Assembly (NCBI GenBank): GCA_937864045.1
Contig: CALMIF010000212.1
Coordinates: 1-36,734 of the forward strand
From: an uncultured Aquabacterium sp.
Lineage (GTDB): Bacteria; Pseudomonadota; Gammaproteobacteria; Burkholderiales; Burkholderiaceae_C
Reading direction: 5' to 3'
DNA length: 36,734 bases
Of this stretch, positions 1 through 7,397 are shown piece by piece. How positions within the stretch are numbered: position 1 is the stretch's first letter; every line of letters begins with the position of its first letter. The notes below the pieces were generated by a model. It ran no database searches, was not told the DNA's origin, and saw only the letters and a list, made by a program, of their open reading frames with translations. The translations under genes and the position numbers were made by a program.

Positions 1-184
1 GCCAGACGATGATGTTCAGCGTGTCGCCGGCACCGATCAGGTAGGAGTAGCTGTCAGCGGTTGCCGCGGCGGTCGGCGCGGGCGGCAGCACGGGGCCGCT
101 GGCGCAGCCTGCCGACAACACCAGTCCGAGGGCCATCAGGCCACCCAGGCAGCACTGCAACGCGCGGGAGAAATACTTGGTCAC
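1..184 (-). CDS. Wza-like exopolysaccharide export lipoprotein, N-terminal fragment (XrtA-locus type)
   Basis: Only the first 61 codons lie in the window; the gene continues past base 1. Translation starts at a GTG (complement of 182-184), preceded five bases upstream by AGGAG (190-194). The product opens with a lipoprotein signal peptide ending in the lipobox LSAGC, with Cys27 as the lipidated residue. A short Pro/Ala linker follows, then YLIGAGDTLNIIVW, the entry motif of the polysaccharide export (Poly_export/Wza) domain. Wza-family lipoproteins form the outer-membrane channel for capsule or exopolysaccharide. Because the PrsK/PrsR/PrsT genes and the XrtA-type sugar transferase lie on the same strand further right, this is most likely the export protein of the same exosortase-linked exopolysaccharide locus. 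The family call rests on the lipobox and one motif only, since most of the protein is outside the window. Confidence 0.8.
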   Translation of the reverse strand, partial: MTKYFSRALQCCLGGLMALGLVLSAGCASGPVLPPAPTAAATADSYSYLIGAGDTLNIIVW

Positions 185-625
185 CTTGGCTCCTAAACAG
201 GGAAGATCGCTGCGTTGTTGTGCCGCCCGCAGCCTGCGCATCGGTGCGGCCGCTCCGGCTGAGATCTATGTGAATCAGCGAGCTTTCAATGATCGCACAG
301 GCGCATGACGCCAATTTCGGGGGGCCGCGCATCTCGGGCAGTCCCGGATTGAAGAGTTCACGATTGCCGTGCCCGCAGGCGCAAGGGCGGGCGCGCGGCG
401 GCAGCGATCGGTTAAGCAGGGCTGAGCCGGCCGCGCTGCTCGGGCATTGCGCGGAGGGCGCTTGGGGCAACATGCGCGCTTCGACCGCGACCGGACGGCG
501 TGCCGCCCGAGCCGGCGCCAGTGCCCCTGCCCCATGAAGCCCAGCCACCCCCGCAAGCCGCCCCGTGCAACACCCGCTGCCGCCCGCCAGCGCGGCGGCA
601 TCGTGCGCGGCCCGTCCCGGTGCCG
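185..625. other. 441-base divergent intergenic region, no gene supported
   Basis: This separates the minus-strand export lipoprotein gene from the plus-strand cassette starting at 626, so it should hold two divergent promoters. Open frames here have no recognisable protein content and follow GC bias. The stretch around 260-300 is less GC-rich than its surroundings and is the likeliest promoter zone. A poor sigma-70-like pair on the minus strand (TTGAAA at 284-289, TAGATC at 263-268, only 15 bases apart) is too weak to call. I found no sigma-54 element with correct GG-N10-GC spacing and a good -12 box. Confidence 0.5.
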
Positions 626-1756
626 ATGAGCCAGATCTTCATCACCGGCGCTTCCGGCACGATCGGCAGCGCCATCGTGCCGCGGCTGCTCGCCCGCCCG
701 GACAGCACGCTCACGCTGCTGCTGCGTGCGCAGGATGACGCCGACCTGCAGCAGCGCCTGCACACGCTGCTGCACCATTGGCAGATCGCGCCGGGCAGCG
801 CGATGGCGGCGCGCCTGCAGCCCCTGCGAGGCGACATCAGCCAGCCCGACTTCGGCCTGGACCGCGCCCGCTGGCAGGCAGTGGCCGCCACGACCACGCA
901 CATCATCCATTGCGCCGCCAGCGTCAAGCTGACCATGCCGATGGCACAGGCGCTGGCCACAGCGGTGCAACCCACACGCACCGTGCTGGCGCTCGCCCGC
1001 CAGGCCAGCCAGGCCGGCTGCCTGCGCAAGGTGGACCTGGTCAGCACGGTCGGCGTCTGGGGGCGCACTCCGGGCCGCATGCCGGAGCGCGCGCTGCCCG
1101 AGGTGCAGCAGTTCCACAACACCTACGAGGCGGCCAAGGCGCAGGCCGAGCGCGTGGTGTGGGAGGAGGGCGTCGGCCTGCCGGTCACGGTGCACCGCCC
1201 CAGCATGGTGGTCGGCGAGCGCGACAGCGGACGCGTGCTGCACTTCCAGGTCTTCTACCACCTGTGCGAGTTCCTGTCCGGCGCCCGCACCTTCGGCATC
1301 ATGCCCGCGCTGGGCCAGACCCGGCTGGACACGGTGCCGGTGGACTGGGTCGCCGACGCCATCGCCTGGTCCAGCCACACCGATGCCATGGCGGGGCGGA
1401 TCCTGCACCTGTGCAGCGGACCCGAGCGCGCCATCGCCCTGCCGGAGCTGCAGCACCTGGTGCGCCAGCGCTGGCAGGCCGCCGGCCGGCCGCTGCCGGC
1501 CTTGCGCACCGTGCCCCGCAGCTGGCTGGAACGGTTGATCCCGCTGATTGGGCTGCTGGCGGGGCAGCGGGTGCGCCGTGCGCTGCGCGGGCTCAAGCCG
1601 GTGCTGGAATACCTGGCCGAGGACCAGAGCTTCGACAACACGGCCACCGCCGCCCTGCTGGACGCAGCCGGCCTGCCGCTGCTGCCACGCGAGCGCTACC
1701 TCGGCCCGGTGCTCGACTACTACCTGGCCAGCAAGGCCGCCGGCGGGCCACGATGA
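626..1756 (+). CDS. SDR family NAD(P)-dependent reductase, thioester-reductase/fatty-acyl-reductase-like
   Basis: The 376-residue protein starts at the ATG at 626, because the dinucleotide-binding motif TGASGTIG falls at residues 7-14, right where a Rossmann fold should begin; earlier in-frame codons add only low-complexity Pro/Ala sequence. HIIHCAASV follows, typical of the thioester reductase (carboxylic acid reductase R-domain, male-sterility) branch of extended SDRs. The active-site pair is Tyr167/Lys171 (YEAAK). Relatives reduce acyl thioesters to aldehydes or alcohols, or act as sugar epimerases; the AMP-forming ligase immediately downstream favours the first reading. The stop overlaps the next start as ATGA (1753-1756), so the two genes are translationally coupled. 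No good Shine-Dalgarno is visible. Substrate is unknown. Confidence 0.8.
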   Translation: MSQIFITGASGTIGSAIVPRLLARPDSTLTLLLRAQDDADLQQRLHTLLHHWQIAPGSAMAARLQPLRGDISQPDFGLDRARWQAVAATTTHIIHCAASVKLTMPMAQALATAVQPTRTVLALARQASQAGCLRKVDLVSTVGVWGRTPGRMPERALPEVQQFHNTYEAAKAQAERVVWEEGVGLPVTVHRPSMVVGERDSGRVLHFQVFYHLCEFLSGARTFGIMPALGQTRLDTVPVDWVADAIAWSSHTDAMAGRILHLCSGPERAIALPELQHLVRQRWQAAGRPLPALRTVPRSWLERLIPLIGLLAGQRVRRALRGLKPVLEYLAEDQSFDNTATAALLDAAGLPLLPRERYLGPVLDYYLASKAAGGPR

Positions 1757-3570
1757 GCAGCCCGCCCTCGCCCGACCGCACCAACCCGGCTGTCGCCGCA
1801 CCGGCGGACACCGTTGCCGAGCTGCTGCGGCGCCGTGTCGCCGCCAGCCCGGCGGCGGTCGCCTTCCAGCAGCAGGACGCCGACGGCCGCTGGCAGGCAA
1901 CGACTTGGCGCGCCTTCGCCGACCAGGTGCAGCGCGTGCAGGCGGCGCTGCGGGCCTGCGGCCTGGCACGCGGCAGCCGGCTCGCGCTGATCGCACCGGT
2001 GTCGCTGCGCTGGGAGGTGCTGCACCACGCGGCCCTGGGTCTGGGCATCGTCGTCGTCGGCCTGGACAGCCACGACCTGCCGGCCCGGGTGGCCGACATG
2101 ATGGCGGCGGCCGGCGTCGACGCCGTGGCCAGCAGCAGCAGCGCGGTGCTGGCCGCCGTGCCCGACGCCACGCTGGCACGCTGCCGGCTGTTGCTGCACC
2201 TGGGCGCCGGCCCGGCGCCAGCCGGTGGCCCGGCACCGTGGCAGGACTGGGCCGCCTTCGAGGCGCGCGGCGACGGCGCGCCGGTCGCACACGACCCCGC
2301 AACGGCACCTCACGGCAGCGACCTGGCGACCATCATCTTCACCTCAGGCACGACCGGCGCGCCCAAGGGCATCGCCTACGACCACGGCCAGATCTGCCTG
2401 GCCGTGGATGCGATCGCGCAGGCGTTCTCGTTCGTCGACGAGCACGGGCGGCTGCTGTGCTGGCTGCCGCTGTCGAACCTGTTCCAGCGCATCGTCAACC
2501 TGGCGGCGTTGCGCCGTGGCCCCGCGACCTACCTGCTGGACGACCCGCGCCGGGTGATGGAGGTGGTGCGCAGCGTGTCGCCGGACGTCTTCATCGGCGT
2601 GCCGCGCTTCTACGAGAAGCTGCATGCCGGGCTGCTGGAACACCTGGGGCGCCAACCGCCGCTGCTGCGTGGGCTGGTCGAGCGGGCCTGGGACAGCGGA
2701 CGCCGCCTGCACGCCCGCCAGCGCGCAGGCCTGCCGTCGACCTGGTTGCAGCGCGCTGCCCATGGCCTGGCCGAGCGCCTGGTGCTGCGCCGCCTGCGGG
2801 CGATCATGGGCAGCCGGCTGCGCTGCATGGTGTCGGGCTCGGCGCCGATGCCGCTGTGGCTGCTGCACGAGCTCCACGCCCTGGGCTGGCTGGTGCTGGA
2901 AAGCTACGGCCTGAGCGAGAACATCCTGCCGATGGCGATGAACCGCATCGACGCCTTCCGCTTCGGCACGGTCGGCCAGGTGGTGGATGGCAATGCACTG
3001 CGCATCGGGCCCGATGGCGAGATCGACGTGCGGGGCCCCGGTGTGTTCCGCGGCTATCTTGGCGGCGGCACCCTGTCCGGCGGCCCGGACGCCGACGGCT
3101 GGCTGGCCACCGGCGACCTGGGACGGCTCGACGCCGAGGGCTATCTCAGCCTGATCGGCCGCAGCGGCGAGATCCTGAAGACCAGCACCGGCCGGCGTGT
3201 CGCGCCGGCCGCCGTCGAGGCGGTGCTGCGCAGCGTCAGCGGCGTCGACCAGGCGGTGCTGCTGGGCGCCGGCCGCAAGTGCACGGTCGCCCTGTGCGTG
3301 CTGCCAGGCGGCTTGCCGGCGACGCCCGAGGCCGCCGCCGCCTTGCGCGCCGACCTGCTGGCGCGCCTGGACGCCGTGCATGCCCGCGACAGGCCGGGCG
3401 CCATCGCGCTGCTGACCGCCGCCTTCGGCATCGACAGTGGCGAGCTGACGCCGAACCTCAAGCTGCGCCGGGGCGTGATCGCCGAACGCCATGCGTCGGT
3501 CGTCGACGCGCTCTATGCCGCGGTCGATGCCGGCGCCAGCGACCGCCCGGACATCGTCGTCCTGAACTGA
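1753..3570 (+). CDS. AMP-forming acyl-CoA synthetase (long-chain fatty acid-CoA ligase type)
   Basis: This 605-residue protein belongs to the ANL superfamily, which activates carboxylic acids as acyl-adenylates and loads them on CoA. The phosphate-binding loop TSGTTGAPKG is at residues 197-206. Later come LESYGLSEN (the A5 region) and GWLATGDLGRLDAEGYL, followed by IGRSGEILKTSTGRRVAP at the hinge. The C-terminus ELTPNLKLRRGVI resembles long-chain ligases of the FadD15 type. No carrier-protein or condensation domain is attached. It overlaps the SDR gene by four bases and precedes the ABC ATPase by 13. Ligase plus reductase suggests an acid-to-thioester-to-aldehyde/alcohol step, or supply of an acyl-CoA for a lipid. 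The enzyme class is firm; chain length and physiological substrate are inferred only from similarity by eye. Confidence 0.87.
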   Translation: MSSPPSPDRTNPAVAAPADTVAELLRRRVAASPAAVAFQQQDADGRWQATTWRAFADQVQRVQAALRACGLARGSRLALIAPVSLRWEVLHHAALGLGIVVVGLDSHDLPARVADMMAAAGVDAVASSSSAVLAAVPDATLARCRLLLHLGAGPAPAGGPAPWQDWAAFEARGDGAPVAHDPATAPHGSDLATIIFTSGTTGAPKGIAYDHGQICLAVDAIAQAFSFVDEHGRLLCWLPLSNLFQRIVNLAALRRGPATYLLDDPRRVMEVVRSVSPDVFIGVPRFYEKLHAGLLEHLGRQPPLLRGLVERAWDSGRRLHARQRAGLPSTWLQRAAHGLAERLVLRRLRAIMGSRLRCMVSGSAPMPLWLLHELHALGWLVLESYGLSENILPMAMNRIDAFRFGTVGQVVDGNALRIGPDGEIDVRGPGVFRGYLGGGTLSGGPDADGWLATGDLGRLDAEGYLSLIGRSGEILKTSTGRRVAPAAVEAVLRSVSGVDQAVLLGAGRKCTVALCVLPGGLPATPEAAAALRADLLARLDAVHARDRPGAIALLTAAFGIDSGELTPNLKLRRGVIAERHASVVDALYAAVDAGASDRPDIVVLN

Positions 3571-3583
3571 ACCCGGTGAAGCC

Positions 3584-4366
3584 GTGACCCAGGAACCCGT
3601 CGCCCTGCTGAGCAATGTCGTCAAGTCCTACCGGCTCGACGCCGTCGAGGTGCCGGTGCTGCAGGGCATCGACCTGCTGATCCGCCCCGGCCACTTCACC
3701 GTGCTGCTGGGCCCCTCGGGCAGCGGCAAGACCACGCTGCTGAACCTGATCGGCTGCATCGACCGCGCCGACCAGGGACGCGTGCAGGTGGCCGGCACGG
3801 ACGTGGACACGCTGTCGGATGACGCGCTGGCGGACTTCCGGGCCGAGAACATCGGCTTCATCTTCCAGAACTTCAACCTCATCCCCGTCCTCAGCGCCTT
3901 CGAGAACATCGAATACCCGCTGGTGCTGGCCGGCATGGAGCCGGCGCGGCGGCGCCAGCGCGTGCTGCGGCTGCTCAAGGCCGTCGGCCTGGCCGACCGG
4001 GCCGACAACCTGCCCGGCCAGCTCTCGGGCGGGCAGCGCCAGCGCGTGGCCATCGCCCGGGCGCTGGCGCGCAAGCCCAAGCTGGTGATCGCCGACGAGC
4101 CGACGGCCAATCTGGACAGCCGCACGGGCGCGGCGATCATCCGCCTGATGCGCAAGGTGCAGGAGCGCTACCGCATCTCGTTCGTGTTCTCCTCGCACGA
4201 CCGCAGCCTGATGAAGGCCGCGGACGACCTGATCACGCTGCGCGACGGGGTGATCCAATCGATCCGGCGCAAGGCCGCGCCACCCGAAGTCCCGCCGCCG
4301 CCCGAAGACATCGACGACGACAACCCGGCCACACAGCCGATGGACGACTGGCATGAGCATGACTGA
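3584..4366 (+). CDS. ABC transporter ATP-binding protein, LolD/MacB type
   Basis: The 260-residue ATPase begins at a GTG (3584) shortly after GGTGAAG. All core motifs are present: Walker A GPSGSGKTT, Q-loop FIFQNFNLIPVLSAFENI, signature LSGGQRQRVAIARAL, Walker B LVIADEPTANLD, and the switch histidine in FSSHDRSLM. This pattern is that of the LolD/MacB/FtsE group, which drives extraction or mechanotransmission rather than classical solute import. The C-terminus carries an unusual acidic, proline-rich tail (PPPPEDIDDD). No permease is adjacent; the obvious partner is the FtsX-type permease at 9606-11018, five kilobases downstream on the same strand beyond an inserted PEP-CTERM gene. The following oxidase gene starts within this gene's last codons, indicating coupled translation. 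Confidence 0.9.
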   Translation: MTQEPVALLSNVVKSYRLDAVEVPVLQGIDLLIRPGHFTVLLGPSGSGKTTLLNLIGCIDRADQGRVQVAGTDVDTLSDDALADFRAENIGFIFQNFNLIPVLSAFENIEYPLVLAGMEPARRRQRVLRLLKAVGLADRADNLPGQLSGGQRQRVAIARALARKPKLVIADEPTANLDSRTGAAIIRLMRKVQERYRISFVFSSHDRSLMKAADDLITLRDGVIQSIRRKAAPPEVPPPPEDIDDDNPATQPMDDWHEHD

Positions 4367-6023
4367 GCCCCGCGACTCGATCCACACCGGCGGCAGAGCG
4401 CCCGCACTCGCCACGCCCGCCTTGCAGGCCCTGCGCGATGCCGTCGGCACGGCCCACGTGCTGACCGATGCGGCGGCGCTGGAGCGCTATTCCACCTGCA
4501 CCATCCCCTGGCAGCGGGACTGCGCGGCCGTGGTGTTTCCAGGCTCGGCCGACGAGGTGGCCGCCGTGCTGCGCGCCGCGGGGGCGCACGGGCTGTCGGT
4601 GTGGCCCTTCAGCGGCGGCCGCAACTGGGGCTACAGCACCACCCTGGCGTGTGCAAACGGTGCCGTGGTGATGGTGCTGCAGCGGATGAACCGCATCCTG
4701 GAGGTCAACGAGGAGCTGGCCTACGCAGTCATCGAGCCGGGCGTGAGCTACGAGCAGCTCAACGCCCACCTCAAGCAGCATCGCCACCGGCTGTGGGTCG
4801 ACTGCATCGACGGCACGTCGCAGGGCACCGTGATCGGCAACGCGCTCGACCGCGGTGTCGGCGAGACGCCCTATGGCGACCACTTCGGCAACCTCTGCGG
4901 CATGGAGGTGGTGCTGCCGGACGGCCAGATCGTGCCGGTCGGCGGCGACGACCGCGGCCTCAAGACCTGGCACCTGCACAAGTGGGGGGTGGGGCCCTAC
5001 CTCGAAGGCATGTTCACCCAGTCCAACTTCGGCGTGGTCACGAAGGCGGGCATCTGGCTGATGCCCGAGCCGGAGGCCTACAACTCCTGGGTGTTCGAGC
5101 TCGCCGGCCCCGAGCACCTGCCGGCCGTCATCGACGCCTTCCGCGAACTGGCCCTGCAGGGCATCGTGACGACCAAGCTGCACATGATCAACGACATGGT
5201 GTCGTTCACGGTCGTGACCCAGCGCATCGAGCAGCACCGGCTGGGCGGCAGCTACCTGTCTGCCGACGAACTGGCTGCGCTGCGCAAGCAGTACGGCATC
5301 TCGCCGCTGACCTGCGCCGGCGGCATCTACGGCACCCGGGCGCAGGTGCGCCTGCAGCGGCGGCTGCTCAAGCGGGCGGTGGGCCGCCACGGCCGCCTGC
5401 TGTTCATCTCCGACGGCCTGGTGGCCGTGCTGGAACGGGTGCTGGCCGCCGCCTGGCAGCGCCCCTGGCTGAAGCAGGTGGTCGAGCGGGTCGCCGGGGC
5501 CTCGCTGCAAGTGCTGGACTCGTCGCCGCACGTTCACCGAATCCTGCAGGGCATTCCCACCGACTACTTCGTCAAGCATGCCTACTACCGCAGCCGCCGG
5601 CGCCGCCCCGAGACCGCGATCGACCCGGCACGCGACGGCTGCGGCCTGATCTGGTTCGCACCGATCCTGCCATTCACCAGCCAGCACATGCTGCCCTTCC
5701 TGGACCAGGCACGGCAGCGATTCGAGCAAGCCGGCCTGGACTTCTGGGTGGCAGCGATGCTGATGAATCCGCGCTCGGTGACCTGCCTGATGAACATCCT
5801 CTACGACAAGGATGACCCGGACGAGACGCGCCGCGCCGCCGCGCTGTATGCCCAACTGGTGAGCGACATGCGCGCCGCCGGCTACCAGCAATACCGCGCC
5901 AGCCTGCTGGCCTGGTCCGGGCTGTACCAGGACGCGCCGACTGTCGGCCGCCTGAATGCGACGCTCAAGGCTGCGGTCGACCCCGGCAACATCCTCGCGC
6001 CCGGGCGCTACGGCATCGGCTGA
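4353..6023 (+). CDS. FAD-binding oxidoreductase of the vanillyl-alcohol oxidase / p-cresol methylhydroxylase family
   Basis: The 556-residue length is close to that of vanillyl-alcohol oxidase. The N-terminal PP-loop FAD domain shows WPFSGGRNWGY, then EPGVSYEQL and the very characteristic GNALDRGVGETPYGDH followed by CGMEVVLPDG. The C-terminus has the family ending around DPGNILAPGRYGI. Characterised members oxidise para-alkyl phenols such as vanillyl alcohol, 4-cresol or eugenol, with FAD often covalently bound. I did not locate a certain covalent FAD residue. The start overlaps the ABC ATPase gene; an alternative ATG lies two codons in (4359). Its place among acyl-activating and export genes suggests that the cassette product contains an oxidised phenolic part, or that a family member has taken on another substrate. 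The family is clear; the reaction is not. Confidence 0.85.
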   Translation: MSMTEPRDSIHTGGRAPALATPALQALRDAVGTAHVLTDAAALERYSTCTIPWQRDCAAVVFPGSADEVAAVLRAAGAHGLSVWPFSGGRNWGYSTTLACANGAVVMVLQRMNRILEVNEELAYAVIEPGVSYEQLNAHLKQHRHRLWVDCIDGTSQGTVIGNALDRGVGETPYGDHFGNLCGMEVVLPDGQIVPVGGDDRGLKTWHLHKWGVGPYLEGMFTQSNFGVVTKAGIWLMPEPEAYNSWVFELAGPEHLPAVIDAFRELALQGIVTTKLHMINDMVSFTVVTQRIEQHRLGGSYLSADELAALRKQYGISPLTCAGGIYGTRAQVRLQRRLLKRAVGRHGRLLFISDGLVAVLERVLAAAWQRPWLKQVVERVAGASLQVLDSSPHVHRILQGIPTDYFVKHAYYRSRRRRPETAIDPARDGCGLIWFAPILPFTSQHMLPFLDQARQRFEQAGLDFWVAAMLMNPRSVTCLMNILYDKDDPDETRRAAALYAQLVSDMRAAGYQQYRASLLAWSGLYQDAPTVGRLNATLKAAVDPGNILAPGRYGIG

Positions 6024-6100
6024 GGCCGGCCGCCGGGCTGACGCCAGCAGCCGGCAGCGCCCGGCGCGGAAGCCAGCCCGTCTGGCGAAACGCAATCCCA

Positions 6101-6128
6101 AAACAAAACCGCCTCCCGAGGGAGGCGG
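6101..6128 (-). terminator. Rho-independent terminator of the PEP-CTERM gene
   Basis: A perfect 9-base inverted repeat (CCGCCTCCC at 6109-6117, GGGAGGCGG at 6120-6128) is flanked on its left by AAACAAAA. Read on the minus strand, this is a GC hairpin followed by TTTTGTTT, the classical intrinsic terminator form, about 40 bases after the stop of the minus-strand PEP-CTERM gene. Read on the plus strand there is no T-run, so it would not be a canonical terminator for the oxidase gene ending at 6023, although the hairpin might still help. Confidence 0.88.
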
Positions 6129-6137
6129 CTTGCGGGG

Positions 6138-6157
6138 GTCTGCCCCGAGAGGCAGAC
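6138..6157. repeat. Second short inverted repeat downstream of the PEP-CTERM gene
   Basis: GTCTGCC (6138-6144) and GGCAGAC (6151-6157) form a 7-base stem with a 6-base loop, between the PEP-CTERM stop codon and the T-run terminator. In the minus-strand transcript it would form the first of two hairpins in the 3' end, possibly a 3'-protecting structure. It has no T-tract of its own. Confidence 0.55.
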
Positions 6158-6169
6158 GGTTCAGGCAAC

Positions 6170-7084
6170 TCAGGCCTTGCGACGACGCACCAGCGCCAGG
6201 CCGGCCAGGGCCACGCCCACGATCGCCAGCGAACCCGGCTCGGGGATGGCGAACGACGAGTTGGCGTCCGACTGGAAGATGAAGTTCGGGCCGGTGACGC
6301 CGTTGATGGCACCGACGTTGGCAGCCACGTCGCCGTTGGCGATGGTGTTGCTGCTGAACTGGCGCGACGGGTTGACTTGGTCGTACGGCGAGATCAGCGA
6401 CGAGTTGACCGAGGCCAGGGTCAGTTGGGTGTTGACGTTCAGGTCGGGGAAGTAGCCGGCGTCAACGAAATCCAGTTGAGCCAGCAGGCTGGCGGCGCCG
6501 GCGCTGGTCACGGTCTGGGTACCGCCCCAGTTGTCAGCGCCGAAACGGTCCAGCGGTTGCAGCGACGAGGGGAAGCTGGTCTGCGTGGCATTGCCACCCT
6601 TGATCGTGCCCGACAGGATGCCGTTGCCGGCGCAGGCAAAACCAGTGCCCGCCAGGTTGTTGCCGGACGCGGTCTGGGCGCACATCTTGAAAGTGCCGCC
6701 GGTGATTCCAAACGTGGTCTTCACGCCAGCGCCGTCGATGACCGACGAGGTGACGTACTCGGTGAACGTCGCAACGAACGTGAAGAACTTGCCGCTACCG
6801 CCGTTCGAGAACAGGATGTCGCCGTTTTCGTCCTGAACGATCGCCAGGTTGGCCTGGTAGTAGTCGGTGATCTGGGTGCCGACGGCCAGGGGGCGGCCAA
6901 AGTTGGTGGCGTTCAGGGCCAGCGTGCTGCCGACGGCCTGGTCCAGCGTGGTCGCGCCGGCGATCGCGCCGACGGCACCGGTGCCGTTCGGGTTGAACGA
7001 GAAGGTGACCGTCGCCTGCGCAGCGCCCACGGTGACGAACAGGCCGGCGGCTGCCAGGAGGGAAGAAAGCCGAGAGATTTTCAT
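6170..7084 (-). CDS. PEP-CTERM sorting domain-containing secreted protein
   Basis: This 304-residue protein has a Sec signal peptide (hydrophobic core LLAAAGLFVTVGAAQA, cleavage near residue 24) and a textbook PEP-CTERM tail. The tail is the Pro-Glu-Pro motif in AIPEPGS, then a hydrophobic segment (LAIVGVALAGLALV) and the basic end RRRKA. Exosortase substrates are cut at this tail and reach the surface or the exopolysaccharide. The body is rich in Gly, Ala, Thr, Asn and Ser, with two cysteines (KMCAQ, FACAG) that could form a disulfide; no enzymatic domain is recognisable. GGAG lies five bases before the ATG. The gene has its own sigma-54 promoter (7146-7161) and terminator (6101-6128) and runs against the surrounding plus-strand cassette. 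A matrix or floc-type role is likely by analogy only. Confidence 0.93.
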   Translation of the reverse strand: MKISRLSSLLAAAGLFVTVGAAQATVTFSFNPNGTGAVGAIAGATTLDQAVGSTLALNATNFGRPLAVGTQITDYYQANLAIVQDENGDILFSNGGSGKFFTFVATFTEYVTSSVIDGAGVKTTFGITGGTFKMCAQTASGNNLAGTGFACAGNGILSGTIKGGNATQTSFPSSLQPLDRFGADNWGGTQTVTSAGAASLLAQLDFVDAGYFPDLNVNTQLTLASVNSSLISPYDQVNPSRQFSSNTIANGDVAANVGAINGVTGPNFIFQSDANSSFAIPEPGSLAIVGVALAGLALVRRRKA

Positions 7085-7145
7085 GGGGACTCCAGAAGAG
7101 GGTTGGGCCGACCAACAGGATGCTGCCTGCCGCTGGACTCAATGA

Positions 7146-7161
7146 AGCAACACGTGTGCCA
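7146..7161 (-). promoter_or_regulatory. Sigma-54 (RpoN) promoter of the PEP-CTERM gene
   Basis: The minus strand reads TGGCACACGTGTTGCT. Against the RpoN consensus TGGCACG-N4-TTGCW this differs at one base only, and the invariant GG and GC are exactly ten bases apart. It lies 62 bases upstream of the PEP-CTERM start codon, which would leave a leader of about 50 bases. PrsR, encoded at 15948-17333, has the GAFTGA loop needed to activate this type of promoter, so it is the natural activator. The site itself is seen directly; control by PrsR is inferred. Confidence 0.88.
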
Positions 7162-7277
7162 GGAGTTTCAATTCCAGCAGCGACAACGACTTACGTGCGC
7201 GGCGTGGTGTTTGAGAACGCGCACCGCGTCGGGGCGTCAAGTTTTTCGACACTCCAGAAGGACCGGGAAGGACCGTG

Positions 7278-7289
7278 CGGACACGTCCG
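7278..7289. promoter_or_regulatory. Dyad CGGAC-AC-GTCCG, candidate upstream activator site
   Basis: A perfect 5-base dyad (7278-7282 and 7285-7289) lies about 120 bases upstream of the sigma-54 promoter, the usual distance for an enhancer-binding protein site. A related word, CGACACTCCAGAAG, occurs nearer the promoter at about 7249-7262. The site also lies upstream of the divergent methyltransferase gene. Binding by PrsR is a guess from position; a short GC-rich dyad can arise by chance here. Confidence 0.35.
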
Positions 7290-7397
7290 AAGCAGGTCAT
7301 CAGCACGGAAGGGACTGCTGTTCACGGCTTCGGCGGCCAGGCTGTTGGGCTAGGCTGCATGGTGTCTTCCCAAGCCCTGCCTTTCGGCAACCCACCC

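Noticed and set aside
203-224. CGGCACAACAACGC on the minus strand before the export lipoprotein gene, a sigma-54 look-alike
   Set aside because: GG and GC are nine rather than ten bases apart and the -12 box lacks TTGC; spacing is strict for this sigma factor.
263-289. Sigma-70-like pair for the export lipoprotein gene (TTGAAA / TAGATC on the minus strand)
   Set aside because: The spacer is only 15 bases and the -10 box is poor; it is not better than chance.
2165-2180. TGGCACG with a GC at the right distance, resembling a sigma-54 promoter
   Set aside because: It lies inside the acyl-CoA ligase coding sequence, the -12 box is CGGC, and no gene starts downstream.
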